Source of the DNA: Marinoscillum sp049115815
Lineage (GTDB): Bacteria > Bacteroidota > Bacteroidia > Cytophagales > Cyclobacteriaceae
Direction of reading: 5' to 3'
Assembly: GCA_049115815.1 (NCBI GenBank)
Contig: JAGDZO010000025.1
Location: 55,446-119,445, forward strand
Length of the DNA stretch: 64,000 nt
In this document: positions 1 to 7,252 of the stretch, piece after piece
Numbering within the stretch: the first letter of the stretch is position 1
How the letters are laid out: each line of letters begins with the position of its first letter
Program-made: the position numbers and the translations under genes
Notes under the pieces: model-generated
Database searches by the model: none
The model's input: only the letters and a program-made list of their open reading frames with translations
What the model was told of the DNA's origin: nothing

Positions 1-811
1 GCATTGATATACCATACTCTTGTTTTAATACACCTAATTCTCTAAATGACAGTTTACTCCTCTTCTCTCCTAGTTCAGCAATAATTCTTTTTCTTGGGAA
101 GAGTAATGATCCAGCAAAGTAGTGACAATACTTTTCTCTGATCTTCTTATCAAATTGTTCTAAGTCTAGAAGAATGTGCCCTAACTCATGAAGAACAGTG
201 AATCGTTTGCGATCGAGACTTGAATCTAATTTCGCAGAATTTAAAACTACCAACTGCTGGGTGTTATTAATTTCAGTTGAGAAAGCATCAAGCTTAACAT
301 CAGATTCGATCTCCAAGACTTTGATGCCATGTTCTTCTAAAAGCTCTATGGTATTAGGAATAGCATTTTCTCCTAGCTTCCAAGCTTCTCTCAATTGATT
401 AGCGGCCTTATCAATACTTGGTAAATCGGTAATTGGAATTCCTTTCAAAGGGTTTTCGAAAGTAACCTGAAGGTTAAGAATTTCTTCTAACTCTAAGTAA
501 CGGCGAACATGGTCTTTGACAATTTCTTCTAATCTCTCTCTTTCCTTGGCGGGATATGAGCTTAATTTTCTGAATTCCAATTTACCAAACTCAACAGGTA
601 TATCATTAGCAAAGTAATCCGGTCTAACAGAAAGTATGTCACATAATAACCCAATCATTTCACTATTTGGACTGGATTCTCCTTGTTCATATTTACTCAG
701 TGCCTGCTTAGTAATGGAGTGACCTAATTGATGAATACTATCTGCGAGACCTTGTAGTGAAAGGCCATTTATGATTCGTGCAGACTTAAGACGATCTGGG
801 ATAAAAGCCAT
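1..811 (-). CDS. XRE-family regulator fused to ImmA/IrrE metallopeptidase domain (3' end cut by window)
   Basis: The minus-strand frame is open from an ATG at 811 to the left edge, giving 270 residues without a stop. Residues about 6-64 form a XRE/Cro helix-turn-helix (SITKQALSKYEQGESSPNSE). Residues about 140-270 read as an ImmA/IrrE-type peptidase with the zinc motif HELGH at 208-212, preceded by KRFTVLH. Proteins with this fusion commonly act as repressors of stress, phage-related or toxin-antitoxin genes, and some ImmA peptidases cleave a partner repressor. Here one chain carries both domains, so it probably controls itself and the divergent DUF2188/LRAT-like pair through the repeats at 884-1009. 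The C-terminus lies outside the window. The domain call is solid; the regulatory target is inferred from position. Confidence 0.88.
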   Translation of the reverse strand, partial: MAFIPDRLKSARIINGLSLQGLADSIHQLGHSITKQALSKYEQGESSPNSEMIGLLCDILSVRPDYFANDIPVEFGKLEFRKLSSYPAKERERLEEIVKDHVRRYLELEEILNLQVTFENPLKGIPITDLPSIDKAANQLREAWKLGENAIPNTIELLEEHGIKVLEIESDVKLDAFSTEINNTQQLVVLNSAKLDSSLDRKRFTVLHELGHILLDLEQFDKKIREKYCHYFAGSLLFPRKRIIAELGEKRSKLSFRELGVLKQEYGISM

Positions 812-883
812 GAGAAGTAGTTGATTTTTTGTTAGGTAACACGAAGGTAATTGAATTTGTTCATTTATATAATCTATTATGTC

Positions 884-1009
884 AATGACAAATGACAACT
901 TACAAACGGTTTTAAACGTACATAAAGACCTATTAAATAATATTTATTGCTAATTGTTGTCATATAACAAAGTTGACATTGTATCTTTGTAATTATTATT
1001 TGTCAACTT
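884..1009. promoter_or_regulatory. Operator-like nested inverted repeats between divergent genes
   Basis: Two perfect inverted-repeat pairs lie between the XRE/ImmA gene and the DUF2188 gene: ATGACAAC (892-899) with GTTGTCAT (956-963), and AAGTTGACA (970-978) with TGTCAACTT (1001-1009). AATGACA is also directly repeated at 884-890 and 891-897. The second pair brackets the candidate -7 box, so a protein bound there would block transcription to the right. A XRE dimer encoded next door is the natural candidate ligand, by inference from position. Confidence 0.55.
954..989 (+). promoter_or_regulatory. Bacteroidota-type promoter for the DUF2188/LRAT-like pair
   Basis: TATCTTTG at 982-989 matches the Bacteroidota -7 element TAnnTTTG. 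TTGTTG at 954-959 sits about 22 bases upstream, in the usual place for the -33 TTG element. The start codon follows 33 bases after the -7 box, so the leader would be short. No stronger match occurs in this gap. Confidence 0.5.
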
Positions 1010-1022
1010 AAATATAAACCAA

Positions 1023-1250
1023 ATGAGTAAAGGTAAGAATCAACATGTAGTAAAACACCCTGACGGCTGGGCTGTAAAGGGTGCAGGTAACCAGAGAGCA
1101 ACTAAGGTTACGCCCACACAAAAAGAGGCAATTTCTGCGGCTCGCGAAATATCTCAAAATCAACATTCTGAGTTGTTTATCCATGGAAGGAACGGCCAGA
1201 TCAGAGAACGTGATTCGCACGGTAATGACCCATTCCCACCAAAAGGATAA
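1023..1250 (+). CDS. DUF2188 domain protein
   Basis: This 75-residue protein matches the DUF2188 family almost end to end. It has the GWAVKGAGNQRATKV core, a central EAISAAREISQNQ helix, and the terminal ELFIHGRNGQIRERDSHGND-PPKG block. The family is small, cytosolic and of unknown biochemical function. Its compact alpha/beta pattern has been likened to small nucleic-acid-binding folds, but nothing here proves that. The gene follows the promoter at 954-989 and ends three bases before the LRAT-like gene, so the two are probably one transcript with coupled translation. It is divergent from the XRE/ImmA gene, its likely repressor. Confidence 0.85.
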   Translation: MSKGKNQHVVKHPDGWAVKGAGNQRATKVTPTQKEAISAAREISQNQHSELFIHGRNGQIRERDSHGNDPFPPKG

Positions 1251-1253
1251 AAA

Positions 1254-1655
1254 ATGGAGTATAGAAGAATATTGAACTCTCTTCAGCCTGGAGATGTGCT
1301 GGTGAGAAACAAAAGTGCAATCGGAGTGATCGACCATTTCGGACTGTATGTGGGGAATGGCAATGTGATTGATAATCATCCAGAAAGAGGGGTCAGTCAG
1401 ATCAGTCTGAGTTCTTTCCTCAATGGCCGATCACTGGAGAAAATTCAAGCATTCACTGGCAACTGGCACTCTAGACAACAAGTGCTAAACAGGGCATTTG
1501 CTTTGATTGGCAGACCCTATCATCTGACTCGATTTAACTGCGAGCATTTCGTCAATGAGGTATGGGGTGCTGGAAGAAAGAGTAAACAGGTCGAGAATGT
1601 AGGGGTATTGCTTTTCTTTTCGCTGGCGATTTGGGGACTGAGCAAAGTAAAATGA
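1254..1655 (+). CDS. LRAT-like (NlpC/P60-superfamily) acyltransferase/peptidase with C-terminal membrane helix
   Basis: This 133-residue protein has the circularly permuted papain-like signature of the LRAT family. QPGDVLV is followed by VIDHFGLYVGNGNVID (catalytic His in DHFGLYVG, about residue 28), and later by RFNCEHFVNEV with the catalytic Cys in NCEHF (about 96). A hydrophobic tail (VGVLLFFSLAIWGL, about 116-129) suggests membrane anchoring, as in H-rev107-type family members that act on phospholipids or acyl chains. The ATG lies three bases after the DUF2188 stop. Bacterial LRAT-like enzymes are poorly characterised and the substrate is unknown. Pairing with DUF2188 under a XRE/ImmA regulator could mean a stress-induced or toxin-like lipid-active enzyme; that is inference. 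Confidence 0.72.
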   Translation: MEYRRILNSLQPGDVLVRNKSAIGVIDHFGLYVGNGNVIDNHPERGVSQISLSSFLNGRSLEKIQAFTGNWHSRQQVLNRAFALIGRPYHLTRFNCEHFVNEVWGAGRKSKQVENVGVLLFFSLAIWGLSKVK

Positions 1656-1658
1656 GGA

Positions 1659-1693
1659 GTGGCTTTCAAGTTTCGAGACTTTGAGTTAGCCAC
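1659..1693. terminator. Hairpin at convergent gene ends
   Basis: GTGGCT (1659-1664) pairs with AGCCAC (1688-1693) between the LRAT-like gene on the plus strand and the putAbiC gene on the minus strand, overlapping the last bases of the latter. There is no clear T run, so a role as a bidirectional terminator is only possible. Confidence 0.3.
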
Positions 1694-2822
1694 CTATCCA
1701 TTCAAGAAGTTCTTTTAACTCTTCTGCAATTTCACCTTTAGTCCTCCCACGTTCTTCAAGGGCTGAGGTAAATTCAGCAATGGGCTGTGGCCCAAACTTT
1801 GTCAAGTTCAAAGGCAGGTTCTTGATGATCCGGTAATCCAGAAAATAGCTCAAAACTTCTCCCCTCTCATTTCTCAAAATCTTTGAATGATTATGATGGC
1901 GTTCCGCCCACCATATTCTTCCTGCAACAAAAAAGGAATTGAAATAAATCAAGGCCTGCTCATGATTTGATAATTGCGCTCGCACGGTTTTTATGTATTC
2001 GTATTTTTGTTCAAAAGACAGCCCTAAATCATTATTTGAAGACACATATTTGACAAGCTGGTACAAGTGCCGGTAATAATGGCCCAACTTCGATACATGA
2101 CCACCAAATGGCTTATAGCTTGGGCACCATCTTACATTGGCCATGTCAGCACTACTAGTATTAAGTTCATATTTCCCTTTACCATTTTGTCCCAAATCTC
2201 GAAGATCACTCAGTGCATTCAACGAATGTAATACAAAAGGAGTGTGCAATGCATGTTGAAAAGGAGTATTGGTCTCAAAGCCCTGCTTTACCTCGTCTAA
2301 TCCAAAGAAAAAAATGGTGTAGGCTGTTTCCATAATTGATGCCTCAATTTTATAAACTTCCATTTCTTCCCTGTTATTCCACTTCAGTCTCTCTTCCAAC
2401 AGAAAAGCATAAATGAATCTTAGCTCATCGTACATTTTAACAAATGCCTTTCTACCCTTAAAACGGCCATCAATTTCCATTTCGCTGACATTGTGCTGAT
2501 GGAGCCTTAGTAATTCGTAAAACTTCGTTTCGAATCGTTCGTGCTTAAACTGATTCCTGATTTCCTCATTGGCCTTATACTGTGCGACGAAAGCTAAAAA
2601 GGTAGTAATAACAGCTAGTAACCCAATAATGGGAGCAGTGAATCCACCTAAAGAGTCTCCAATATGAGCTGTTGTTTGAAAATCAACATTGTCAAAAAAA
2701 GGAAGTAATGACACAACAAAAATCAATAAGAGCATAAAGCCCATTAGATAAAGGAGCTTGGTCACCAAGCTCAAGTCTAGTTCTTTGAAAAAATCAGCAA
2801 ATACTCCTTTCTTATCTTTCAT
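1686..2822 (-). CDS. putAbiC-type phage abortive infection membrane protein
   Basis: This 378-residue protein starts with two membrane helices (about 19-42 and 58-82) separated by a short loop, then a long cytosolic domain. The segments FETKFYELLRLHQHNV and HYYRHLYQLVKYV, and later VRAQLSNHEQALIYFNSF, are hallmarks of the putative phage abortive infection family (putAbiC, Pfam PF16872). Members are thought to sense infection and stop growth from the membrane, but the mechanism is unknown. The start codon overlaps the hsdR stop by four bases (ATGA type), so it is translated with the restriction subunit as the last gene of the operon. This places a back-up abortive function directly behind restriction. 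The family call is confident; the role in this cell is inferred. Confidence 0.82.
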   Translation of the reverse strand: MKDKKGVFADFFKELDLSLVTKLLYLMGFMLLLIFVVSLLPFFDNVDFQTTAHIGDSLGGFTAPIIGLLAVITTFLAFVAQYKANEEIRNQFKHERFETKFYELLRLHQHNVSEMEIDGRFKGRKAFVKMYDELRFIYAFLLEERLKWNNREEMEVYKIEASIMETAYTIFFFGLDEVKQGFETNTPFQHALHTPFVLHSLNALSDLRDLGQNGKGKYELNTSSADMANVRWCPSYKPFGGHVSKLGHYYRHLYQLVKYVSSNNDLGLSFEQKYEYIKTVRAQLSNHEQALIYFNSFFVAGRIWWAERHHNHSKILRNERGEVLSYFLDYRIIKNLPLNLTKFGPQPIAEFTSALEERGRTKGEIAEELKELLEWIGG

Positions 2823-5800
2823 AGCTCAAACCCTCCTTTGATGATGAACTCCTGCAGGAGATTATGGGCTTTAATGTTGACTTTGTATTGTGGAAAACTG
2901 CTTCCCTCTTTTTCCTCAAAGTATTCCTTTGCTTTGGCTTTATCAATGGTGCTTTTAAGATCGTCGAAGCGGGCGTATTCGTTGATATTGCTTTCGGTTA
3001 ACCCTAATTCCATCATATTCCTGAGCTTGGATTCATCCAACGCTAGGACTTGCGCTATTCGGAAGATCTGATCATTCTTTGCATTGAATAGGTACTGTGT
3101 CACGTAATCTCTGAAGGTCTTATCTGCCTCCAATTGAACAGCGCCACTTTGCACATCATGAAGGAAGATATCGGCATATTTTTGCTCCTCCTGTGTGAGT
3201 GAAGCAAATGACTTGTGAAGTTCGTCGAGTGTGTGCTGAATGGCCTCCTTGTCCTGATCGTCTCGGGATTTTAAGAACTTCTCGAAACGTGAGTTCATGT
3301 AATCTGCATCGATCTTGCCGGTATCGATCTCTGTCAAATAACTATCAATCTCAAAAGGCACATCTACGGCAACTCCATTTCCTCCTCCTGAGCTAAAGAG
3401 TTCCTTGTATCTCAGGGCGAGTATCTGATAGGTACTCTCGTCAAACTGGAGTGTGGTAGTGGGTATTTCCGGATCGTTTTCAAAATAGGTCAATTGTTTC
3501 CATCGGAAACCCTGAACTTTTGCTGCCTCCAATACATCATTAAGATTCTTGAAAAGAGAGGCGAACCTACCTCTTTCCGAAAGGTCATTGGGAAGCTTGG
3601 CAAATCCAACTACCCGAGCGGTCTCGAATAATCGGGTAATTTCCTCAAAGGTTTGATTCATGGCTCGCAAGTTGGCATCTAGGTGCTGCACAAATAGACC
3701 TAGTGGTTTGTCGCCAGAGTAAAGTTTGATGGCATCATTGATATTGCGTTCCATTGTGTGTGGCTTGCGATAGTAGCGAATGGTGCCGTGCGGTTTGTCT
3801 GGACCAAAGAGTCTGTTGGTTCGTGAAAAGGCCTGTATGATGTTTTCGTACTCCATGAGTTTATCCAGGTAGAGCGTGTTGATCCATCTGGAATCAAAAC
3901 CTGTAAGCATCTGATCTACTACTATGAGTAGGTCGAGCTGAAGCTCCGGGGTATTGGCCACCCTGATGTAGTTGGCCTTGTGTGCCAGTCTGTTGGCTAT
4001 GTCTTTTTTGAATAACGGGTGTGTGGCCAACGTGAAACTTTGATCATATCGTTCATTGTAATCTTCGATGATCTCTACTAAACCCTCTTCTTTGTACGCA
4101 AAGCCCTCATTGTTATCGATATTGGGATCAAAAAGTGCTGTAATTTTAAATGAGGTGTTGATGGCTTTTATTCGTCTGTAGTAGTCTATGGCTTCTACTA
4201 TGCTGCTGGTGGCGAAGATGGCATGAAACTGACCACTGCGGCTAAACTGGTTCCAATTGTCTAAAATATCCTTTACCACCGCATTGTAATGGGCATCTCG
4301 CTCATACTGAGCTCTAGAGATATAGTCTTCAATACCTCTCACATAGGTGCCCGATGCATCGTAATGTCCGGCCATTGGCAGGTTCATGTACTGATCGTAT
4401 ATGGCTTTTTTTGCCGCATTGGCCATTGCCTCGGCCTCATCATTTGCCTGTGCTTTACTCAAAGCCACTTCTCTTTTCAGCTCACGATCTTTGTAGGTGG
4501 CGAGTCGGTAAGGGTCAAAGCCTAGAACGTTTCTATCCCGTATGCCGTCCGCTATGCTGTATCTGTGCAACTCATCGCCAAAGACGGTGGAGGTGGTATT
4601 GTCTTTCTTTTTGTTTTCGTCGTGAATAGGTGTGCCTGTAAAGCCAAAGAATATGGCTCCCTCAAAGGTGTTTTTGATGGTAATCAGCATATCGCCGAAA
4701 GTGCTGCGGTGTGCCTCATCCACTATGAAGACTAGCCTTTTGCCACTGATGCGCTTGATATCTTCTTCATTGAGACCACCTTCTTCGTCGTTGATATTGC
4801 TCATCTTCTGAATGGAAGTGACGATCAAAGTATTGGCAGGGTCATCGCTTTTGAGCTTGGTGATTAGTACCCCTGTGTTTTCAGTGGCTTGTATGTCTTC
4901 GTTTTCGCTAGCAAAACCTCGGTACTCTTTGAGTGATTGGGTGCCCAGCTCTATCCTGTCCATGAGGAAGACAACTTTGTCGGCATCTTTGGAGTTGGCA
5001 ATGAGCTGAGCGGACTTGAAGCTGGTCATGGTCTTACCTGAGCCTGTAGTATGCCAGATATATCCGCCAAGTAGGTTCTTCAATTTCCAGTCAGTTTTGG
5101 ATACTTTGTCGGAGATCCGTTGGGCTGCTTTGATTTGATAGCTACGCATGACCTTTAGCACTCCGTCGCTGTTGTCTGCTACGGTATAAAAGCCAATGAG
5201 CTGGTGCGCCATGGGGATATTGAGCAGATTGGAGGCCACTTCGTCCCATTTGTTGATGGGTTCGTTGTAGAAGTCGGCCCACTGAAAATAGAAGTCTTTG
5301 TTGAACTTGCCCTCCGGACCCGGATTGGCAAAGTAGCGTGTCTCCTCAGGCGACATGGCCACAAAGATTTGTATCAAGGCAAACAAGCCCGAAAAGACCC
5401 CTTCATGGCTGTATTTTTCTATCTGATAGCTGGCCTGGGTCACGGAGACATTGGAGCGCTTGAGCTCAATGTGAAATACTGGCATGCCATTGATGAGGAG
5501 CATGAGGTCACCACGACGATCATTGAGGATTTTGGATTTGGCTGGGAAGCGTGGCTGCTGGACGATCTGGTAGCGGCTTTGCCCTGCGGCTATTTCTTTA
5601 CGATCATAGATTTTGAGACTGATCTCTTTGCCAAAGTGGAGCTTGTCTATTTCGTTCTCTCTGGTGATGGTGACAGTCTTTCCGTTGATAAAGCCATTGA
5701 GCCGTAGCGGGGTTTTGAGATTGTTGATCTGCTCCAAGATCTGCTGCATCTCGCCCTTGGTCAGTGGTACATCGTTGAGCCTGTTGATGCTGCGGTTGTT

Positions 5801-5935
5801 GGCGAAGAGGATATCGGCCCAGTTTTGCATGAGGTCTTCCTCTGTGGGGTTTTTAAGGATCTCCTTTTCCCATCCCTTGTTGGTGAGGGTGTGGATGAGG
5901 GCGGATTCAAATTCTGCTTCGGTTTTAAAGATCAT
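2819..5935 (-). CDS. hsdR: Type I restriction enzyme subunit R (translocase/nuclease)
   Basis: This 1038-residue HsdR resembles the EcoR124I class. The N-terminal PD-(D/E)xK nuclease is visible as D143 in GDLMLLINGMPVF followed by HIELK (E157, K159). The SF2 helicase motor follows: Walker A HTTGSGKT (K301), DEAH box VDEAHRSTFGD (406-409), motif III FTGTP, and the C-terminal RecA lobe with DQMLTGFDSRW and QAFSRTNR. A helical C-terminal region binds the methylase core. The enzyme cuts unmethylated DNA far from its site after ATP-driven translocation, in complex with HsdM and HsdS. All key residues are intact. It lies 133 bases downstream of hsdS across a repeat-filled gap and overlaps the putAbiC gene. 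Confidence 0.95.
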   Translation of the reverse strand: MIFKTEAEFESALIHTLTNKGWEKEILKNPTEEDLMQNWADILFANNRSINRLNDVPLTKGEMQQILEQINNLKTPLRLNGFINGKTVTITRENEIDKLHFGKEISLKIYDRKEIAAGQSRYQIVQQPRFPAKSKILNDRRGDLMLLINGMPVFHIELKRSNVSVTQASYQIEKYSHEGVFSGLFALIQIFVAMSPEETRYFANPGPEGKFNKDFYFQWADFYNEPINKWDEVASNLLNIPMAHQLIGFYTVADNSDGVLKVMRSYQIKAAQRISDKVSKTDWKLKNLLGGYIWHTTGSGKTMTSFKSAQLIANSKDADKVVFLMDRIELGTQSLKEYRGFASENEDIQATENTGVLITKLKSDDPANTLIVTSIQKMSNINDEEGGLNEEDIKRISGKRLVFIVDEAHRSTFGDMLITIKNTFEGAIFFGFTGTPIHDENKKKDNTTSTVFGDELHRYSIADGIRDRNVLGFDPYRLATYKDRELKREVALSKAQANDEAEAMANAAKKAIYDQYMNLPMAGHYDASGTYVRGIEDYISRAQYERDAHYNAVVKDILDNWNQFSRSGQFHAIFATSSIVEAIDYYRRIKAINTSFKITALFDPNIDNNEGFAYKEEGLVEIIEDYNERYDQSFTLATHPLFKKDIANRLAHKANYIRVANTPELQLDLLIVVDQMLTGFDSRWINTLYLDKLMEYENIIQAFSRTNRLFGPDKPHGTIRYYRKPHTMERNINDAIKLYSGDKPLGLFVQHLDANLRAMNQTFEEITRLFETARVVGFAKLPNDLSERGRFASLFKNLNDVLEAAKVQGFRWKQLTYFENDPEIPTTTLQFDESTYQILALRYKELFSSGGGNGVAVDVPFEIDSYLTEIDTGKIDADYMNSRFEKFLKSRDDQDKEAIQHTLDELHKSFASLTQEEQKYADIFLHDVQSGAVQLEADKTFRDYVTQYLFNAKNDQIFRIAQVLALDESKLRNMMELGLTESNINEYARFDDLKSTIDKAKAKEYFEEKEGSSFPQYKVNIKAHNLLQEFIIKGGFEL

Positions 5936-5951
5936 GATGTGGTATTAATGG

Positions 5952-6060
5952 TGAGATTGCTTCGCTGCACTGCGTTGCGCTCGCAATGACGGTACTTCGA
6001 CTCCTTTCGACTCCCTTCGTCACCCTTCGACAAGCTCAGGGTGACAACCTTGGAATGACG
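5952..6060. repeat. REP-like palindromic repeats between hsdS and hsdR
   Basis: The hsdS-hsdR gap holds two palindromic blocks of a type scattered through many Bacteroidota genomes. The first has ATTGC at 5956-5960 and GCAAT at 5983-5987 as its outer stem. The second has GTCACCCT (6019-6026) pairing with AGGGTGAC (6038-6045) around TTCGACAAGCT. These could modulate mRNA decay between the methylase genes and the nuclease gene, or be passive repeats. Neither protein-coding frame crosses them. Confidence 0.65.
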
Positions 6061-6068
6061 GGTGGAAG

Positions 6069-7250
6069 CTAGACAAACATTTTTTCGAGGCATGCTTTTT
6101 TGATGTTTCGGAGCTTGGTGAGCCGTGTTTGGTGATGGAAAATCATGCGGTCGAGGTTTTGGAAGAAAGTTGAGATTTTATGCTGTTCCTGTAACGAAGG
6201 GAATAGAATAGACATTTCAGCAATCATTTCAAGACGTACTGAATCAACGGATGTTTTTGCTGTCATAGCCATAACTCGTTTATGAAAATTGATTGAGAAG
6301 TAATAATAGAAATATAACCCTGAGACATTTTTAAAATCAAACATACGATAAACTCTCTGATGCAAGTCATACTTTCCGTTGACATAGTGATATACTTTGC
6401 CAGTTCCAACTCCATCTCCAACTGTTAAAACAGCCTCCTCATCGAACAAGTATTTGTTGCTTCGTTCAATTACAGCTGATCTTACATAAAAAGGAAAATA
6501 CCCTCCGTAATTTCTATCTTGAGTATTACTTTTTCCAGTTGAAATTGAGCATAAATGCGATACATCTTTCTCTTCCCACTTCCCTTCAAACCCCTTAAAC
6601 CGGATCTCGGGGGTGTCTGCTCCGGGGCGGGGGAACATCTTCTCGAGCATGGCCTTCTTGAGGTTGGTGAGCTTGGTGTACTGCTGCTGGTGAAGGGTGA
6701 GGAGTTTGTCTAGTGATTGGAAGAATGTGCCGATACGGGTTTGTTCGGAGAGGTTGGCTGGATAAACAATTGTAGTATCCTTTAAATCTGTAATTCTCAA
6801 GTGAACAACTGATTTTCCCTGAGCCTTTTTTGCTAATAATTTCTGAGTATTACTATATGAAATGTTTAAAGCGAGAAAAACGGGGTTTATAAACCTATCG
6901 GGATAAACAATATTCAAGTCACCTCCAATTATCAAACCTTCGGATAAGATAGCCGAAGCTCTTGCAATATCACCAGCGGTTTCCCCTGAAGCAGGTACAA
7001 TAACTTCATTTCCTTTGCTATAAACTGTCTCTTCTTTAGGAATTGCAAATGTCTTGACCTTATGTATTATTACAGAATAGTTGGTGTAGAGTCTCCCGTA
7101 CAATATTATTGGGGAACCTACTGTTACCAAGTCGCTCTTTGAGTATCCACTACCCTTAGAAAAACTGGCATGTGTTCCTAAAAGGTCTGACTTCCATTCT
7201 CCATCAAACCCCTTAAACCTGATTTTTGGAACCTTTTTTAGCTCTTCCAT
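6069..7250 (-). CDS. hsdS: Type I restriction-modification specificity subunit S
   Basis: This 393-residue protein has two target-recognition domains in tandem. Each opens with a near-repeat (PKIRFKGFDGEWKSD near residue 8 and PEIRFKGFEGKWEEKD near 215) and closes with a helical spacer (LDKLLTLHQQQYTKLTNLKK and LDRMIFHHQTRLTKLRNIKK) ending in LEKMF. This pseudo-dyad is the classic HsdS layout: each half reads one part of a bipartite site. The ATG is two bases past the hsdM stop. Both halves are complete. No second hsdS or inverted TRD copy is visible nearby, so there is no sign of phase-variable shuffling in this window. Confidence 0.93.
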   Translation of the reverse strand: MEELKKVPKIRFKGFDGEWKSDLLGTHASFSKGSGYSKSDLVTVGSPIILYGRLYTNYSVIIHKVKTFAIPKEETVYSKGNEVIVPASGETAGDIARASAILSEGLIIGGDLNIVYPDRFINPVFLALNISYSNTQKLLAKKAQGKSVVHLRITDLKDTTIVYPANLSEQTRIGTFFQSLDKLLTLHQQQYTKLTNLKKAMLEKMFPRPGADTPEIRFKGFEGKWEEKDVSHLCSISTGKSNTQDRNYGGYFPFYVRSAVIERSNKYLFDEEAVLTVGDGVGTGKVYHYVNGKYDLHQRVYRMFDFKNVSGLYFYYYFSINFHKRVMAMTAKTSVDSVRLEMIAEMSILFPSLQEQHKISTFFQNLDRMIFHHQTRLTKLRNIKKACLEKMFV

Positions 7251-7252
7251 CT

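Noticed and set aside
1008..1379. 123-codon minus-strand ORF over the DUF2188 and LRAT-like genes
   Set aside because: Both plus-strand genes have clear family matches; the antisense frame has none and would overlap the promoter.
5204..5707. 167-codon plus-strand ORF inside hsdR
   Set aside because: It is antisense to the conserved HsdR nuclease region; a long open frame there is explained by the codon bias of hsdR.
6069..7250. Possible phase-variable hsdS shuffling
   Set aside because: Only one hsdS with its two normal half repeats is present. No second hsdS, recombinase or inverted TRD copy is visible nearby.
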